A stretch of DNA of 64,000 bases, taken from NCBI GenBank assembly GCA_932521025.1, contig OW051468.1, forward strand, positions 620,064 to 684,063, given 5' to 3'. Positions 9,060-19,400 of the stretch are shown here, piece by piece. The stretch comes from Oscheius onirici (Eukaryota; Nematoda; Chromadorea; Rhabditida; Rhabditidae). The notes beneath the pieces were generated by a model that worked only from the letters and a program-made list of their open reading frames with translations, did no database searches and was not told the DNA's origin. The translations under genes and the position numbers were made by a program. How positions within the stretch are numbered: position 1 is the stretch's first letter; each line of letters starts with the position of its first letter.

Positions 9060-11901
9060 ATGCAGTTTTCCCACTTATACATTTTCCTATCTACAATACC
9101 TTCAATCCACGGCGGTCATCTTTCTTCACCATTCTCAACTCAAATAACGGCATTAGACAAACTTTTTGGGGCTCAGGTTTGTCGAACCATAACCTGCCGA
9201 AATCGACTGATTTCGGATCAATGAACTAAGACAGGATCTGGAAAATTTCCGTTCGGAAAACATTGAGAAAATCTACGCCAATGCAAAATATTTGGGAAGA
9301 GTTTCGGAAGCAGCTAAAGATGAATATGACGAGGTGAGGTTTAACACTATCCGGAAAAATTCCGCTCGACTTCGTCTTCATAGCCGAGTGGCTATGTCAG
9401 TAGACCACGAAGCTAGAGGTCCGGGGTTCGATCCCATTTCTTTATTTTTCTTTTTGTAACTACTTTTTTCAGTACCTCACCTCATTTTCCTTGCTAGAAA
9501 AATCACTATTTGACTACTTTTCACTGTCTGATCTCGAGAGGGAACTTCCAAGAAGAGAACTGTTAGACAACTTGACGACTACGGATTTGTGGAAGACACT
9601 GGAAGCTCTTTTCACCGAGCATGGAATCGTGAGAGAGGCACTGAAGAAGAATCGGTACTCTGACGATGTCTTTGGAAACTTTTATGGCCTTCTGAAGAAT
9701 AATGCTGTTACACTGGTAAGGGAACTCTCCAGGGATTTCTAACCCGGCCGGCCCGGCCCGCTATTACGTGGCGGGACCAACGCTACCGCGGGCGAAATTT
9801 TGAGTTCAAATTTTGTTTTTTTTTTCCAATTTTTAGCTTTTTCTGTCCGGATTTTCGGCTTTTTTTGCATTTTTTTCTTCCACTATAGTTAGATAGTAGC
9901 GAGGTGATCGCATTGTTAACAAAAAAGATCATGAAAATTTCGTTTGTCGTCATTTTAGTGCGATGAAATGACTTGCTATGTTTTCATTCGCCTAAAATAA
10001 CGACAAACGAAATTTTTATGATCAGAAAGCTGATTGGAAAACAACAAAATTTGAACATAAAATTTCGCCTACGGTAGCGTTGGTCCCGCCACGTAAAACC
10101 GGGCCGGCCCGACCGGGTTTCGGTAGGCCCGGGCGGCCATCCCGGGAACTCTCTGTCCCTCCGCCCTCTCCGTCAATCAGTCCCTCTGTCCCTCTATCTG
10201 TCCCACTGACTCTTTGTCTCTCTGACTCTCTAACTCTCTGACTCTCTGTCCCTCTGTCCCTCTCACTGTCTGATCATCTGACTCTCTGTCCCTTTTTCTC
10301 TCTGTCCTCTCCGTCAATCTGTCCCTACTGACTCTCTGATCATCTGACTCTCTGACTCTTTGTCCCTATCTGCCCCTGTGTCCCTCTGTCTCTGTATATA
10401 AGCGAAACTCGGTTATTACTGAACCCGCCTATCCCCTTCTAGACCCCCTGACCTCTGCGTCTCTACCCCCAGAGATCCGTGCTTCGCGCCCTGATTGTCT
10501 CTTCGCCCGCCACGCATGGCCTTCTCCCCATTCCTCCACCAATAAACTTACCTGGCTGGGAGGCTCGGTGCGATCATGAAGGCATCGACTCCATGGCGAG
10601 GCTGGTCCATTGCACATTCGGACCGGCTGACCCGTGAGGCAGCTTCGAGTTGAAGTTCGCCTACAGCTAAATTTTTGCGTGAGGGGCCGCGTTCGCGCGG
10701 CCCTGACAAGACTTTTCGCTTCTGTATTTTTTCAGACAGTAGCCTCAGTCCTGAAGAACCTTGTCCTGTCCTCTCAGAATAAACTGGAGAGAAATTCCAC
10801 TCTGGAGAAGATAGTTACTCAGTACAGAAGCTTCCTCACCCAGTGTAAGGCCACAAACGAATGGCGGGAAATTAAAGGATTCAGTTTTTATGAGCTCTTT
10901 ACAGTAAGCCTTGACAAAAAAAATAAGAAAACGGCTCGCAGGCTTCTCAACTTCTCCAATTTGATCAGATAGAGCTTCCGAGACCCAAAGGACAGAACTT
11001 GTATCAGTTTGACGAAGAGTCGGAAGAATTCGGTCCAAAGTGAGCACCGAACATGAAAAATGTTCTTTTTTAGATACTTCTACTACTCTCTGAAGGCGTG
11101 TGGACTGTCCTCTCACAATAGGTTCAAAACTTATCGTTTGACTGCAGCTATCTTTCAAACAAGAGACGACTGTATCATCTATACGGTCCGGTATCAGAAG
11201 AGTCTAGTCAACTGGGCCTTGGGAACTGGACAACGGAGTGTTTCGAAGGCTTTTAGGGACAGTGTACTGTGAGTTCGGACGGAGAGTCAGAGGGATAGAG
11301 AGACTGAGAGACAGACGAACAAACAAATACCCAAAACCTCTATTAGAAGCCCCCCCCCCCTTACGTACGCAATTACGTATTCACGTTTTTCAAGGTCAAG
11401 ACGACATTTTTCAGCTTTTTGGTGTTCTGCAAAGTTGTAGAGGACGTCAGGGGCTACAACTTTGCAGAACATCACAAAGGCAGAAAATGCCGTCTTGACC
11501 TCTAAAAACGTGAATACGTAATTGCGTATTTTTCGTGGGGGGGGGGGGGGGGGGGCTTCTAATAGAGGTTTTAGGGTAGTCTGTTACTGACCAATATTTA
11601 CAGAAAATCCTTCCCAAAAATCGAAGAATTCGACACTTTTCCAGCTGCCGAGAGCCTGGTAGGAAATCTGACCTTCCTGCCCGGTGCCATTGGAATAGTG
11701 GCCACCAAACTGTCTTCAAGCATAACTGACGATTTTTACGCCGAAAATGGCGGTTTTAAAGTCGAGCTGAACGTTTTTGTCAAAGACCGTCGCAGGAGCT
11801 GTGATCTGAGTCAGGGACAGGAGCAGTGCTTCTTCAAAGTGGAGGAAAAAATTGTCCCTTTGAGAGTAATTGGCTACTTTTTGGGACCAAGCTTGTTCTG
11901 A
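9060..11901 (+). CDS. Secreted protein of unknown family, 396 aa
   Basis: Seven exons joined in frame: 9060-9176, 9235-9333, 9473-9715, 10736-10903, 10969-11039, 11074-11268 and 11604-11901. The start gives a signal peptide (MQFSHLYIFLSTIPSIHG). The rest is largely helical and charged, with YLTSFSLLEKSLFDYFSLSD and WKTLEALFTEHG in the middle. The C-terminal half has paired cysteines (CGLSSHN, DDCIIY, RRSCDLSQGQEQC). No transmembrane segment or catalytic motif is recognised. I cannot place it in a family; it could be nematode-specific. Intron 2 holds a tRNA-like relic and introns 3 and 6 hold foldback repeats, yet every exon junction keeps frame. Its stop codon lies one base from the stop of the antisense Ly6 gene. 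Confidence 0.7.
9374..9440 (+). pseudogene. tRNA-like sequence in intron 2 of the 9060-11901 gene
   Basis: Contains TAGCCGAGTGGCTA (A box/D arm as in class II tRNAs) and GGGGTTCGATCCC (T arm). The anticodon and acceptor stems are poor, so I take it as a tRNA-derived relic. Confidence 0.45.
9741..10118. repeat. Nested palindrome/foldback element in intron 3
   Basis: Outer arms: AACCCGGCCGGCCCGG...TACGTGGCGGGACCAACGC at the left, mirrored at the right by GCGTTGGTCCCGCCACGTA...CCGGGCCGGCCC. Inner arms GATCATGAAAATTTCGTTTG and CAAACGAAATTTTTATGATC also pair. Almost the whole 378 bp can fold on itself. Non-coding; probably a MITE. Confidence 0.8.
11333..11572. repeat. Foldback element with poly-C/poly-G ends in intron 6
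   Basis: Terminal inverted repeats AAAACCTCTATTAGAAGCCCC and GGGGCTTCTAATAGAGGTTTT, inner arms containing GCAATTACGTATTCACG, and a GCAAAGTTGTAG/CTACAACTTTGC core. Runs of about 10 C and 18 G lie just inside the ends. Confidence 0.8.
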
Positions 11902-11902
11902 T

Positions 11903-12528
11903 TCAGAATAAATTTTTTATTGACATAAAGATGAATGTAGTCCACAAACTTTTCATTGTGGAAAATTTTAAGCCATCGTTACAACCGTCGTTTGGACAGC
12001 AACACGTCAACTGGGTATAGCTCTCTCGGAAACAGCCTCTGCCGTACTGAACGTTCTTCGATTTCCATCTCTGTCTCTCTCAAACTTACCCTACAATAAT
12101 TTCCATTCTGATCACAGCCAAATGTTCTGGTAGTTGATGGTAGGCCGTAATAATCAGTTCCATTTATTTCCCGCCTAAATTTTTAGCATTTTGAAAGAAA
12201 GTCGGGAAAACTCGCGTAAAGCAGAATTGAGAGTTCCTAGGACAGTCTTCCATGTCGTAGGTGTTTGGAATGTACTTTTGGTTTCCAACTGGAAAACGTT
12301 CAGTCAGTTTCTGAATCACTCCCTGTGACTCTGTGTCTCTCTGACTCTCTGCCCCCCCCCCTTTTTTTGACTCTCTGTCTCTCTCAGAATCTCTGTCTCT
12401 CCGACTCTCTGTCTCTCTTACTCTCTGACACTCTGACTCTCTCACTCTCTGTCTGACTCACCATTAACATGACATTTCAGGCCGGAAGTGCTGACCATAA
12501 AAGTAAAAACTAAAAGTTCCGAGAACAT
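11903..12528 (-). CDS. Ly6/three-finger GPI-type protein (copy H)
   Basis: Four exons: 12462-12528, 12216-12288, 12090-12174 and 11903-12046, giving 122 aa. Signal peptide MFSELLVFTFMVSTSG, then the first cysteine (LKCHVNG). The middle exon is again exactly 73 nt, with C-x6-C (CPRNSQFC). Exon 3 has NGTDYYG and GCDQNGNYC. Exon 4 has GCFRESYTQLTCCC then NDGCND and a hydrophobic tail (WTTFIFMSI). Unlike copies A, B and D, the last family exon is split by an extra intron. The second intron only works with a GC donor (TTTAC/GCGAGT), at the position where copy A has GTAACT. It is convergent with the 9060-11901 gene. Confidence 0.8.
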
Positions 12529-12673
12529 AATCTGGGAAGAAACATGAGCGAGGACAGCTTATCAGTTGGGTTACGTGACGTGGCTGGATGAATCAGTTGG
12601 CCGAGGTCATATTTCGAGCAGTGCAAATAAGGAGAGAGCAGAGACAGTTTTTTGAACACGAGATGAAAATAAT

Positions 12674-14506
12674 TTATTCCAGTGGTGCCGGTCCTCTCAG
12701 CTTCAATTCATAGAATCCCGTAAACATGAGTTTGGTTATGAGCCACGGCATGTCTTTGTCGTGCTAAAAAATTCTTCGCTTTTTTTTTGAAAAAGTCTCC
12801 GTACCGCTTTATTCTTATCCTCGACCTTGAATGAGAATCCATATCTCTTGTTTCCGGTCTTGAAAATCACACTTGCTCCATAAATGATGAGCTGGTCGTT
12901 CAGTGAATCGCCACTTAGGAAGAGAGGAATCATCTAGAAGGATTTCTTTATCCCCCCCCCCCTCCCCCCCTTTAAACTTTAAATTTTCCGGCTCTCGTTT
13001 GCATTTTCCAACATTTTCCCAGGAAGCAAAGTTGTAGCCCTGTTCAAGCTCTACAACTTTGCAGAACACTGTAAAGCGTGAAAATGGTGTTATCACTGAA
13101 AAATGACCTTTGCCTTGGTTGACAAGTTTTGGCTTAGATTTTTTCAAAGTGATAACAGCATTTTCACGCTTCACAATGTTCTACAAAGTTGTAGAGCTTG
13201 ATCAGGGCTACAACTTTGCTCGCTGGGAGAAAGCTGCAAAATGAAAACGAAAGCCGGAAAATTTAAATTTCCCCCGCCGAGCCCCAAAAACCCAAGTTTG
13301 GGGGGGGGGGGTAAAGATACCGCCCCATCTGACTGTCCGTTTCTTAGTCCTCCTGTCTCTGATTCTCTGCCTTCTTATCACTCTCATCTCTCCTAACTTC
13401 TGTTTGAGTGTCTGTAAATTCTGAGCCGTCTCAATCCTTCCCGTAACTGGTGGTCCAAGCTCCTGCAGAGCCTGGTCCTCAAATATGACAAAGTCGGCCA
13501 GATACTGTTACTTTCTTCAGATTACAAAGTTTTCCTACCTTATCTCTAAACCCCGCAAAATCGTCCTTATTGAAGCTCTGCCATAGTGCTTTGATGATTT
13601 TGTCCATAACACAAGCGGCATTGACATTACCCGTACTTGGATCGACAAACATGGACTTGTACTCACGGATCTGGGTTCAGTCTTCATGATGAGAAAAGGA
13701 TCTTGGTGGAAGGTGGTCTAAAACAATTTCAGAAAGACCGAAAAAAAACAGACGTAGTGACTAACAGTTTCCATATACAGAGTCAGGGCATAGTCCCAGC
13801 CATTGGCAAATTCCAAGAGGACAATGGCTTCGAAATTATCGTAGACGTACGCTTTTGGCTCAATCAGACGATAGAATTTGATGTTGTCCACGGTTCCGAT
13901 GAGATTTTTTAATTTGACCAGACTGGCGGCAACTTCACGCTTTCTTCGGGCTCCGACCATGAAGGTGTCTCTGATGTTGCAATCGAACATGGAGGTGTCG
14001 AAGAGGATCTGGAGGAGTATGAGACACAGAGACAAAGACAGAGACAGAGAGTCAGAGAGTCAGAGAGTCAGAGAGTCAGGGAGTCAGAGAGTCAGCGAGA
14101 CAGACACAGTGAGAGTCAGAGGGACGGAGAGTCAGAGAGACGAAGTGACAGTCAGAGGGACAGAGGGATAGTGAGTCGGAGAGTCGGAGAGACAGAGAGT
14201 GAGTCAGAGAGTGAGAGAGTCAGAGAGATTGAGAAACAGAGAGACAGAGAGACAGGGGGACTGAGAGTCAGAGAGACAGAGAGTCAGAGAAAGTCAGAGA
14301 GACTGAGAGTCAGAGGGACAGAGAGTCAAAGAGACAGAGAGACAGTAGAGACACTTACAGTGTACAATTCCTCCGGACTGTTGTTGTTCAGACCCAGTAT
14401 CCATAAGATTGGACAGTTTAGCCTTGTACCAGATGGTCCATTCGTCGTTTGCAGCAAAACAATTGTGGAGAAAAATATATATAGCGGCTACGAGAATGCA
14501 ATTCAT
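12674..14506 (-). CDS. Secreted protein of unknown family, 285 aa
   Basis: Six exons: 14366-14506, 13766-14008, 13539-13670, 13382-13504, 12805-12933 and 12674-12763, all in frame. The ATG follows TTTCAG and gives a signal peptide (MNCILVAAIYIFLHNCFA). Recognisable stretches are MFDCNIRDTFMVGARRKR, LIGTVDNIKFYRL and GFSFKVEDKNKA. There are three cysteines besides those of the signal peptide and no transmembrane helix. The function is unknown to me. The exon 1 donor (GTACAC) and exon 4 donor (GTGATAAG) were chosen for frame and are the weakest points. Intron 1 is almost wholly CT-rich on the sense strand, and intron 4 contains a foldback repeat. Confidence 0.65.
12943..13326. repeat. Foldback repeat with poly-C/poly-G ends (family 3)
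   Basis: Left end TTTATCCCCCC, right end GGGGGTAAAGATACCGCCCC. Inner arms carry AATTTTCCGGCTCTCG...GCAAAGTTGTAGCCC, mirrored as GGGCTACAACTTTGC, and a GTGATAACAGCATTTTCACG stem in the middle. Same family as 29043-29428 and 63160-63563. It lies in intron 4 of the 12674-14506 gene. Confidence 0.8.
14030..14352. repeat. GAGAGTCAGA simple-repeat tract
   Basis: About 320 bp of GAGAGTCA/GAGAGACA units on the plus strand, filling intron 1 of the minus-strand 12674-14506 gene. Apparent open frames here are low complexity. Confidence 0.85.
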
Positions 14507-14795
14507 GAAGGACTGAAACTTTGAAAGCGTACAGGGTCTATCGTGAATGTGGGAAACGATCAACAGGACACAAATTTATCAAACAGATTGGTCATTGGGA
14601 GAGTCTATGGGGATTGGGAACCCAGTGGCTTCTTCTGAAATACGATGTTCCAATGTTGATCTCGGTGATGCCCCAGGGCATGTCAATGTTAAGTAACACG
14701 ACCTTTTTACATCTCGTCATCCGTTCCCGAAGGTGATAACAGCGAACAACGAGCCGTTAAACTGCTGATATCGTGTCTAGGCAAACACGGCCTCT

Positions 14796-15254
14796 TTATT
14801 TCAAAAACACATAAGAGAGGGCTGACAAAAAGAGTGGAAGAGCTAGAGCAAAACCAGAGGCCGATTGTACATAGTTGCAGTCATTCCATCTACAGCAGCA
14901 GGTTGTTATACTGCCGACTGTTCTGCATCCGGAGGTATAACAGACGGTATTGTAGTTGTAGTCACAGTCAGCCGTGCGGTAGTAGCTATGGTTTCCTACG
15001 TTGAGCGTCTGACTGAAAAAGAACTGTTTAATTGTGTGTCCCTGTCCCTGTCCCTGTCTCGCTCTTACCTGAAGCAGAAGGATGTCGTCCAATAGCATGA
15101 AACTTCCTTCTGATTGTATACATCATGATTATTACTGTACACTAAAAAGGTGTATCAACATATTACCAATGTACTTACTAAATTTATCGTAGTAACAGTA
15201 CAAGCCTGATGCCAAGTTGGCAGAAAGCAAGAGAAGCAGTACGGCAGACTGCAT
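14796..15254 (-). CDS. Ly6/three-finger GPI-type protein (copy D)
   Basis: Three exons: 15179-15254, 15069-15141 and 14796-15012, giving 121 aa. It is the cleanest member of the family here: signal peptide MQSAVLLLLLSANLASG, CYYDK, C-x6-C (CYWTTSFC), then SYYRTADCDYNYNTVCYTSGC, TTCCCRWNDCN and a hydrophobic tail (FALALPLFLSALSYVFLK). Ten cysteines in the three-finger pattern. Predicted GPI-anchored on the cell surface; the partner is unknown. The closest relative in the window is copy A at 1-273. Confidence 0.88.
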
Positions 15255-16486
15255 GACTTGTAGAGGTTACTGATATCCTAACCCTTTTTATTCTCTCCAT
15301 TGAATGAATCACTTTCAGATAAGACTTTCTTGTTTACCAAAGATTCGAGTAAAGAGCACTTCGAAATGGGTCAGATAAGGCTCGGTGATGTTCGAGCGGA
15401 GCCTGGACAATGACTAATACCTTCTTTAAGAGTCAGAGAAAAAAAGAGACTAAGAAACTGACTGCGTGACTGAGAGACAGTACAGTACTCAGGACCACCT
15501 GTTGCTGGAGACAACTGTAAGAAGTCGAGCTTCACTGGTCTGTAATAAACTTTTTCTACAGAATTCTTGAAATAGTTCTGAGGTCAGCTAGGAACCCGTT
15601 CTGACCACCCAGGTTCAAAAAACCAAGGTGTTACGTAATGGAAATGCGGAACTATAACCGTGTTTCGAAATCGGGTCAAAACAGAATTTTCCACATTTTA
15701 GCCGTTGGACTTCTTTCCAGTGACTTTAATTGACACGAGGCTATAAAACGTAGAGAAAGTGACCGGTTACTCACTAGGCAAGAGTCTCATGTTGTCGAGA
15801 GGAAGTCAGAAAATCCTCGAAAAAGATAGATAACTCCAAATTAAGGCTTCATAGAGTATAGAACTAGACGGCCTCTTCGAACAGACGGCCAATGTCCGAA
15901 GAAAATGTTTCTAACACATTTCAAAAACTAAAAGCTTTAAAATTTCAAAATGGTCAGGAAAAGTACCTACAAATTCTCACTTGACAAATGTCAAGGTTAC
16001 TCACAATCAGTAGGGACATTCCCGAAGTCCACAGACGCCATTTCTCATAGTCCAGACCACAATGAACCTCGCGCGCGCAGCGCGTAGTAAAGTCAAGTCA
16101 CTCGTGGCGCAGAAGAAGAAGTGGGCGTCGGGGGTTAGACCAAAAACTGTTTGACTGCCTGCCAATCAGTCGGCTACTTTCTTTTGTTGTGTCGTATTGT
16201 TTCACAGTCTCTCTGTCTCCCTGTTTTTCTGACTCTCTGACTCTCGCTTCCAATACTTTTCCCCTAAATCGTGCACGTAACATGGTAACAGCATTACTAG
16301 CATCGCGTTCCCTACAAACGAGTAACCTTGGCTCCAATTACGCAGTTGTTTTCTTCCCCCACCATTTGCCATTCTTTTTCTATATTTACCACTTATAGAA
16401 GTCTTTCCCGCGACGACCAGTCATCGAGACAGCCTTGCTGTAAAGCAGGGAACGTCACCCAGATCTCCACAGGACAGTACAAAAAG
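15255..16486. other. Intergenic, no gene seen
   Basis: Between the divergent Ly6 copy D and the UDP-glycosyltransferase. No exon-like frame with splice sites. Contains CT-rich low complexity at 16200-16245 and a CGCGCGCAGCGCG stretch near 16070-16083. Confidence 0.5.
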
Positions 16487-19400
16487 ATGGTCTTTCCACT
16501 ACGGGTTCTACTAGTCACTTTGATAGCTACAGTTACGATTACTTGGTCTCTAAATGTGGCACTTGTACCGTCATCTGGATGTTACAGGTGAGAGACAGAG
16601 AGACGGAGAGTCAGAGAGTCAGAGAGTCAGAATGACAGAGAGACAGAGTGACAGAGAGTTTAATATTGTCATTTTTTCAGTCACGACGTCATGATGAAGC
16701 AAGTCGGTCAAGAGTTTGGCTCTTCTGACAACGTGACCTGGATACAGGCCTACCTGTACGAGTTCGGTTTCGGAGAGATCAGTCTGCCAGAAAAGTGGAG
16801 TCGTATAAGTCTCTGGGGAGTGGATGACGATGGAAAGAGGCTGATGGAACAGGCCGGTAATCTCCTGTGGGAACAGAATGTCCCAACAGATTTTGACCGT
16901 CCCTGGGATTTGCGCGGGAGTCTGCACTTTATAAAGTAGGAAATGGATTACGGTAGTACTCAAATAACTTTTTAGGATTCTGGAACGACATCAGAACTAC
17001 TGTGAGAAGATGCTTCTAGATCGGAGATTTGTTCAGTACATGAAGACTGTCCAGACCGATGTGGTAGTACTGGACCACTTTTTACAGGTTAGTTGATAGT
17101 CTGGGTCTTTATGGGTATTCTACTGGATCTACTGGAATCTCTAACCAGCGACTCGTGACTCTCTTAACGTACCCGGACTCTTCCAGTAGTCTTCCAGAAA
17201 GAAAGAGAGAGGGAGAGAAACAGAGTTTTTTTCTCGTCTTGTTACCTCCCAAAAAGGAAGCTCTCCAAAACTTAAGTGCACCGCTAAGGCTAAGGCAAAA
17301 ACATCACTTTTCAAATTTACAGTTGAATCCAAATTGATTAGTTTTGTTGCCTCTTGAAAACTTGCATCACTTTTCAGATTACGGCTAAGCTATGAGCAAA
17401 AGTGCGCAAGCTACCTCCGTCAATGAGTGAAAGCCGGATCAACAGGCATGTCCTGTGGGTTTGGAATTTGGGTTTCGAGGTTTTTGCTTACACTCTGCCT
17501 AGGGCAGATACTGGGTCAGGGTGCCACCAAGACAAAGGCAAAGAGAATCTTTTTCGACTCACGACCGGTCAATCTGTTGGTAATCTTACTGTTCCATGGT
17601 TGACTGGATTCTTTCTCTTTCTCTGATCCAGACTCTTCCGCGTCTCATTGTTTCCAAACCAAACTCTTGAGTCTCACCCTACTCTGACCAGTACCGTAAC
17701 CCTCTCTTTTGGCTCTTTACTGAACCACCGTAGTCTACTGTCTCTCTTCACTCTGTACTCTTTTCTGGATATACTACTGACTCTCATCTGTTCTCTGTCT
17801 TGGTCCAGTGGCCCTAAAATACAGTAATTTCATTCTTTCTTTCTCTCCCAATTCAACCAGTTCCCCCCAAATCGGTGTACTTTTTACACGCTCGTAACAC
17901 GGATCAAATTTGTTTCTTGAGAGAGAGAGAGAGGCAGAACCCGTCCGATTACGTCAAATGGTCGCGTGTCTCTCTCCGTTTCAAAGGTCAATGGGTCTCG
18001 GGAAAAACTAGTAACTGTCAAGAGAGTCACTTTCAGGAATGCATGGGAGGACTCTCCCATCTATTGAACGCATCAGTAGTTCAGTTCTCCAATTGGCCCA
18101 TAGCTGATGGGTACATCACTTCGTTGAATGTTCCGGCCAATCCGAGTGCCATTCCGAAGACCGGGACACCATTTTCTGGACTGAGAATGAACTTTTTGGA
18201 GAGAGTATCCAATACCCTCTTCCACAGCATCATTGTGGTGGCGAGAGTCTTACAGGTTTTTATTCTGGACGGACTCTTTGCCAGGCATGGATATCCAGAG
18301 GTTTGTACTGTCTCTCTTACTCTCTCTGACTCTCCGACTCTCTGTCTCTTTCTCACTGTGTCTCTGCCTCTCAATCTCTCAGTTTCTCACTCCAGGGCAG
18401 CTCGGATCGCGGCGAGTTATTGCAGCAAATCGAACAAAACTCCATTTTTCTTGTAGATTTCTTATTTTATTGTCAAGGTTGGTGACGTTATAACGTGTTG
18501 TAAAAAAAGGTAAAAAAATAACATCCAGTACAAGAATCTACAAGAAAAAATGAAGTTTTGTTCGATTTGCTACATTAACCCGCCGCGATCCAGGCCGCCA
18601 AACCTGGCCTAGCCTGGACAGATTGGGTCAGGTTTGGCGCGCTGTTTACAACCTGGTCTGGCCTGGCACAACCTGGCGGGCGCGACTTTTTCGGCCAGAT
18701 TTGCCATTCCTGCTCAGTCTCTCTGTCCCTCCATCCCTGTCTCCCTTACCATCTGTTTCCAGGTCAGAATCCTCCAAACCGAAGCAGACCGAGTGATCCA
18801 TGCCGGTCGTTCGGAATTTCTTTTCGACGTGGTCCGACCCATCAGTAACAGAGTCAAACACTTTGGCGGAGCTAGCATGTAAATCCCTCCAATCTTCCTT
18901 CACCACCCTTTTCCAGAGACCCAAAGAACTTTGTGATAGCTCTTCCCAAAGCAACTCCTCTTCAAGTTAACGAGAAACTCAAAATTTATCTGGACACGGC
19001 TGTTAGCATAACAAATGTTACAGTAATTGGATCAGTGGAAAACTGTACTCACTGTGAGAGGAACTGTAAGGCGGAGAGTCAGGAGAGCGGGATGGAAAGT
19101 CATATTGAGTACAGGTGAGTGAGAGACAGAGGGAGTGAAAGTCAGAGAAGCCTACATTATCCTTTTCAGGTCAGACATCTATACTGGACTCTCCACCCAC
19201 GAGGTGGAGCAACGGTTCAAAACTGTCCAGTCAAAGTTCCCTGGAATTGATTGGGAAAGAATCAACCGGAACAGTTTTATACTCGTCAGCTTTGGCAGTG
19301 TTGCCAAAGTCGAAAACATGCCTCTGTCACTTCTTCATCTTCTCCTCGGGACCTTTGAAAGGTCCCGTCACGAAATTCTCTGGCAGACAAATTCGGAAAT

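Noticed and set aside
13700-13770. An extra exon starting at ATTTTAG/ACCACCTTC in the 12674-14506 gene
   Set aside because: Any phase that joins the next exon meets a stop; the acceptor at ACCCAG just downstream keeps the frame.
17875-18456. Long frame reading through UGT exon 4
   Set aside because: Upstream and downstream parts are intron; only 18037-18300 fits UGT with good splice sites and phase.
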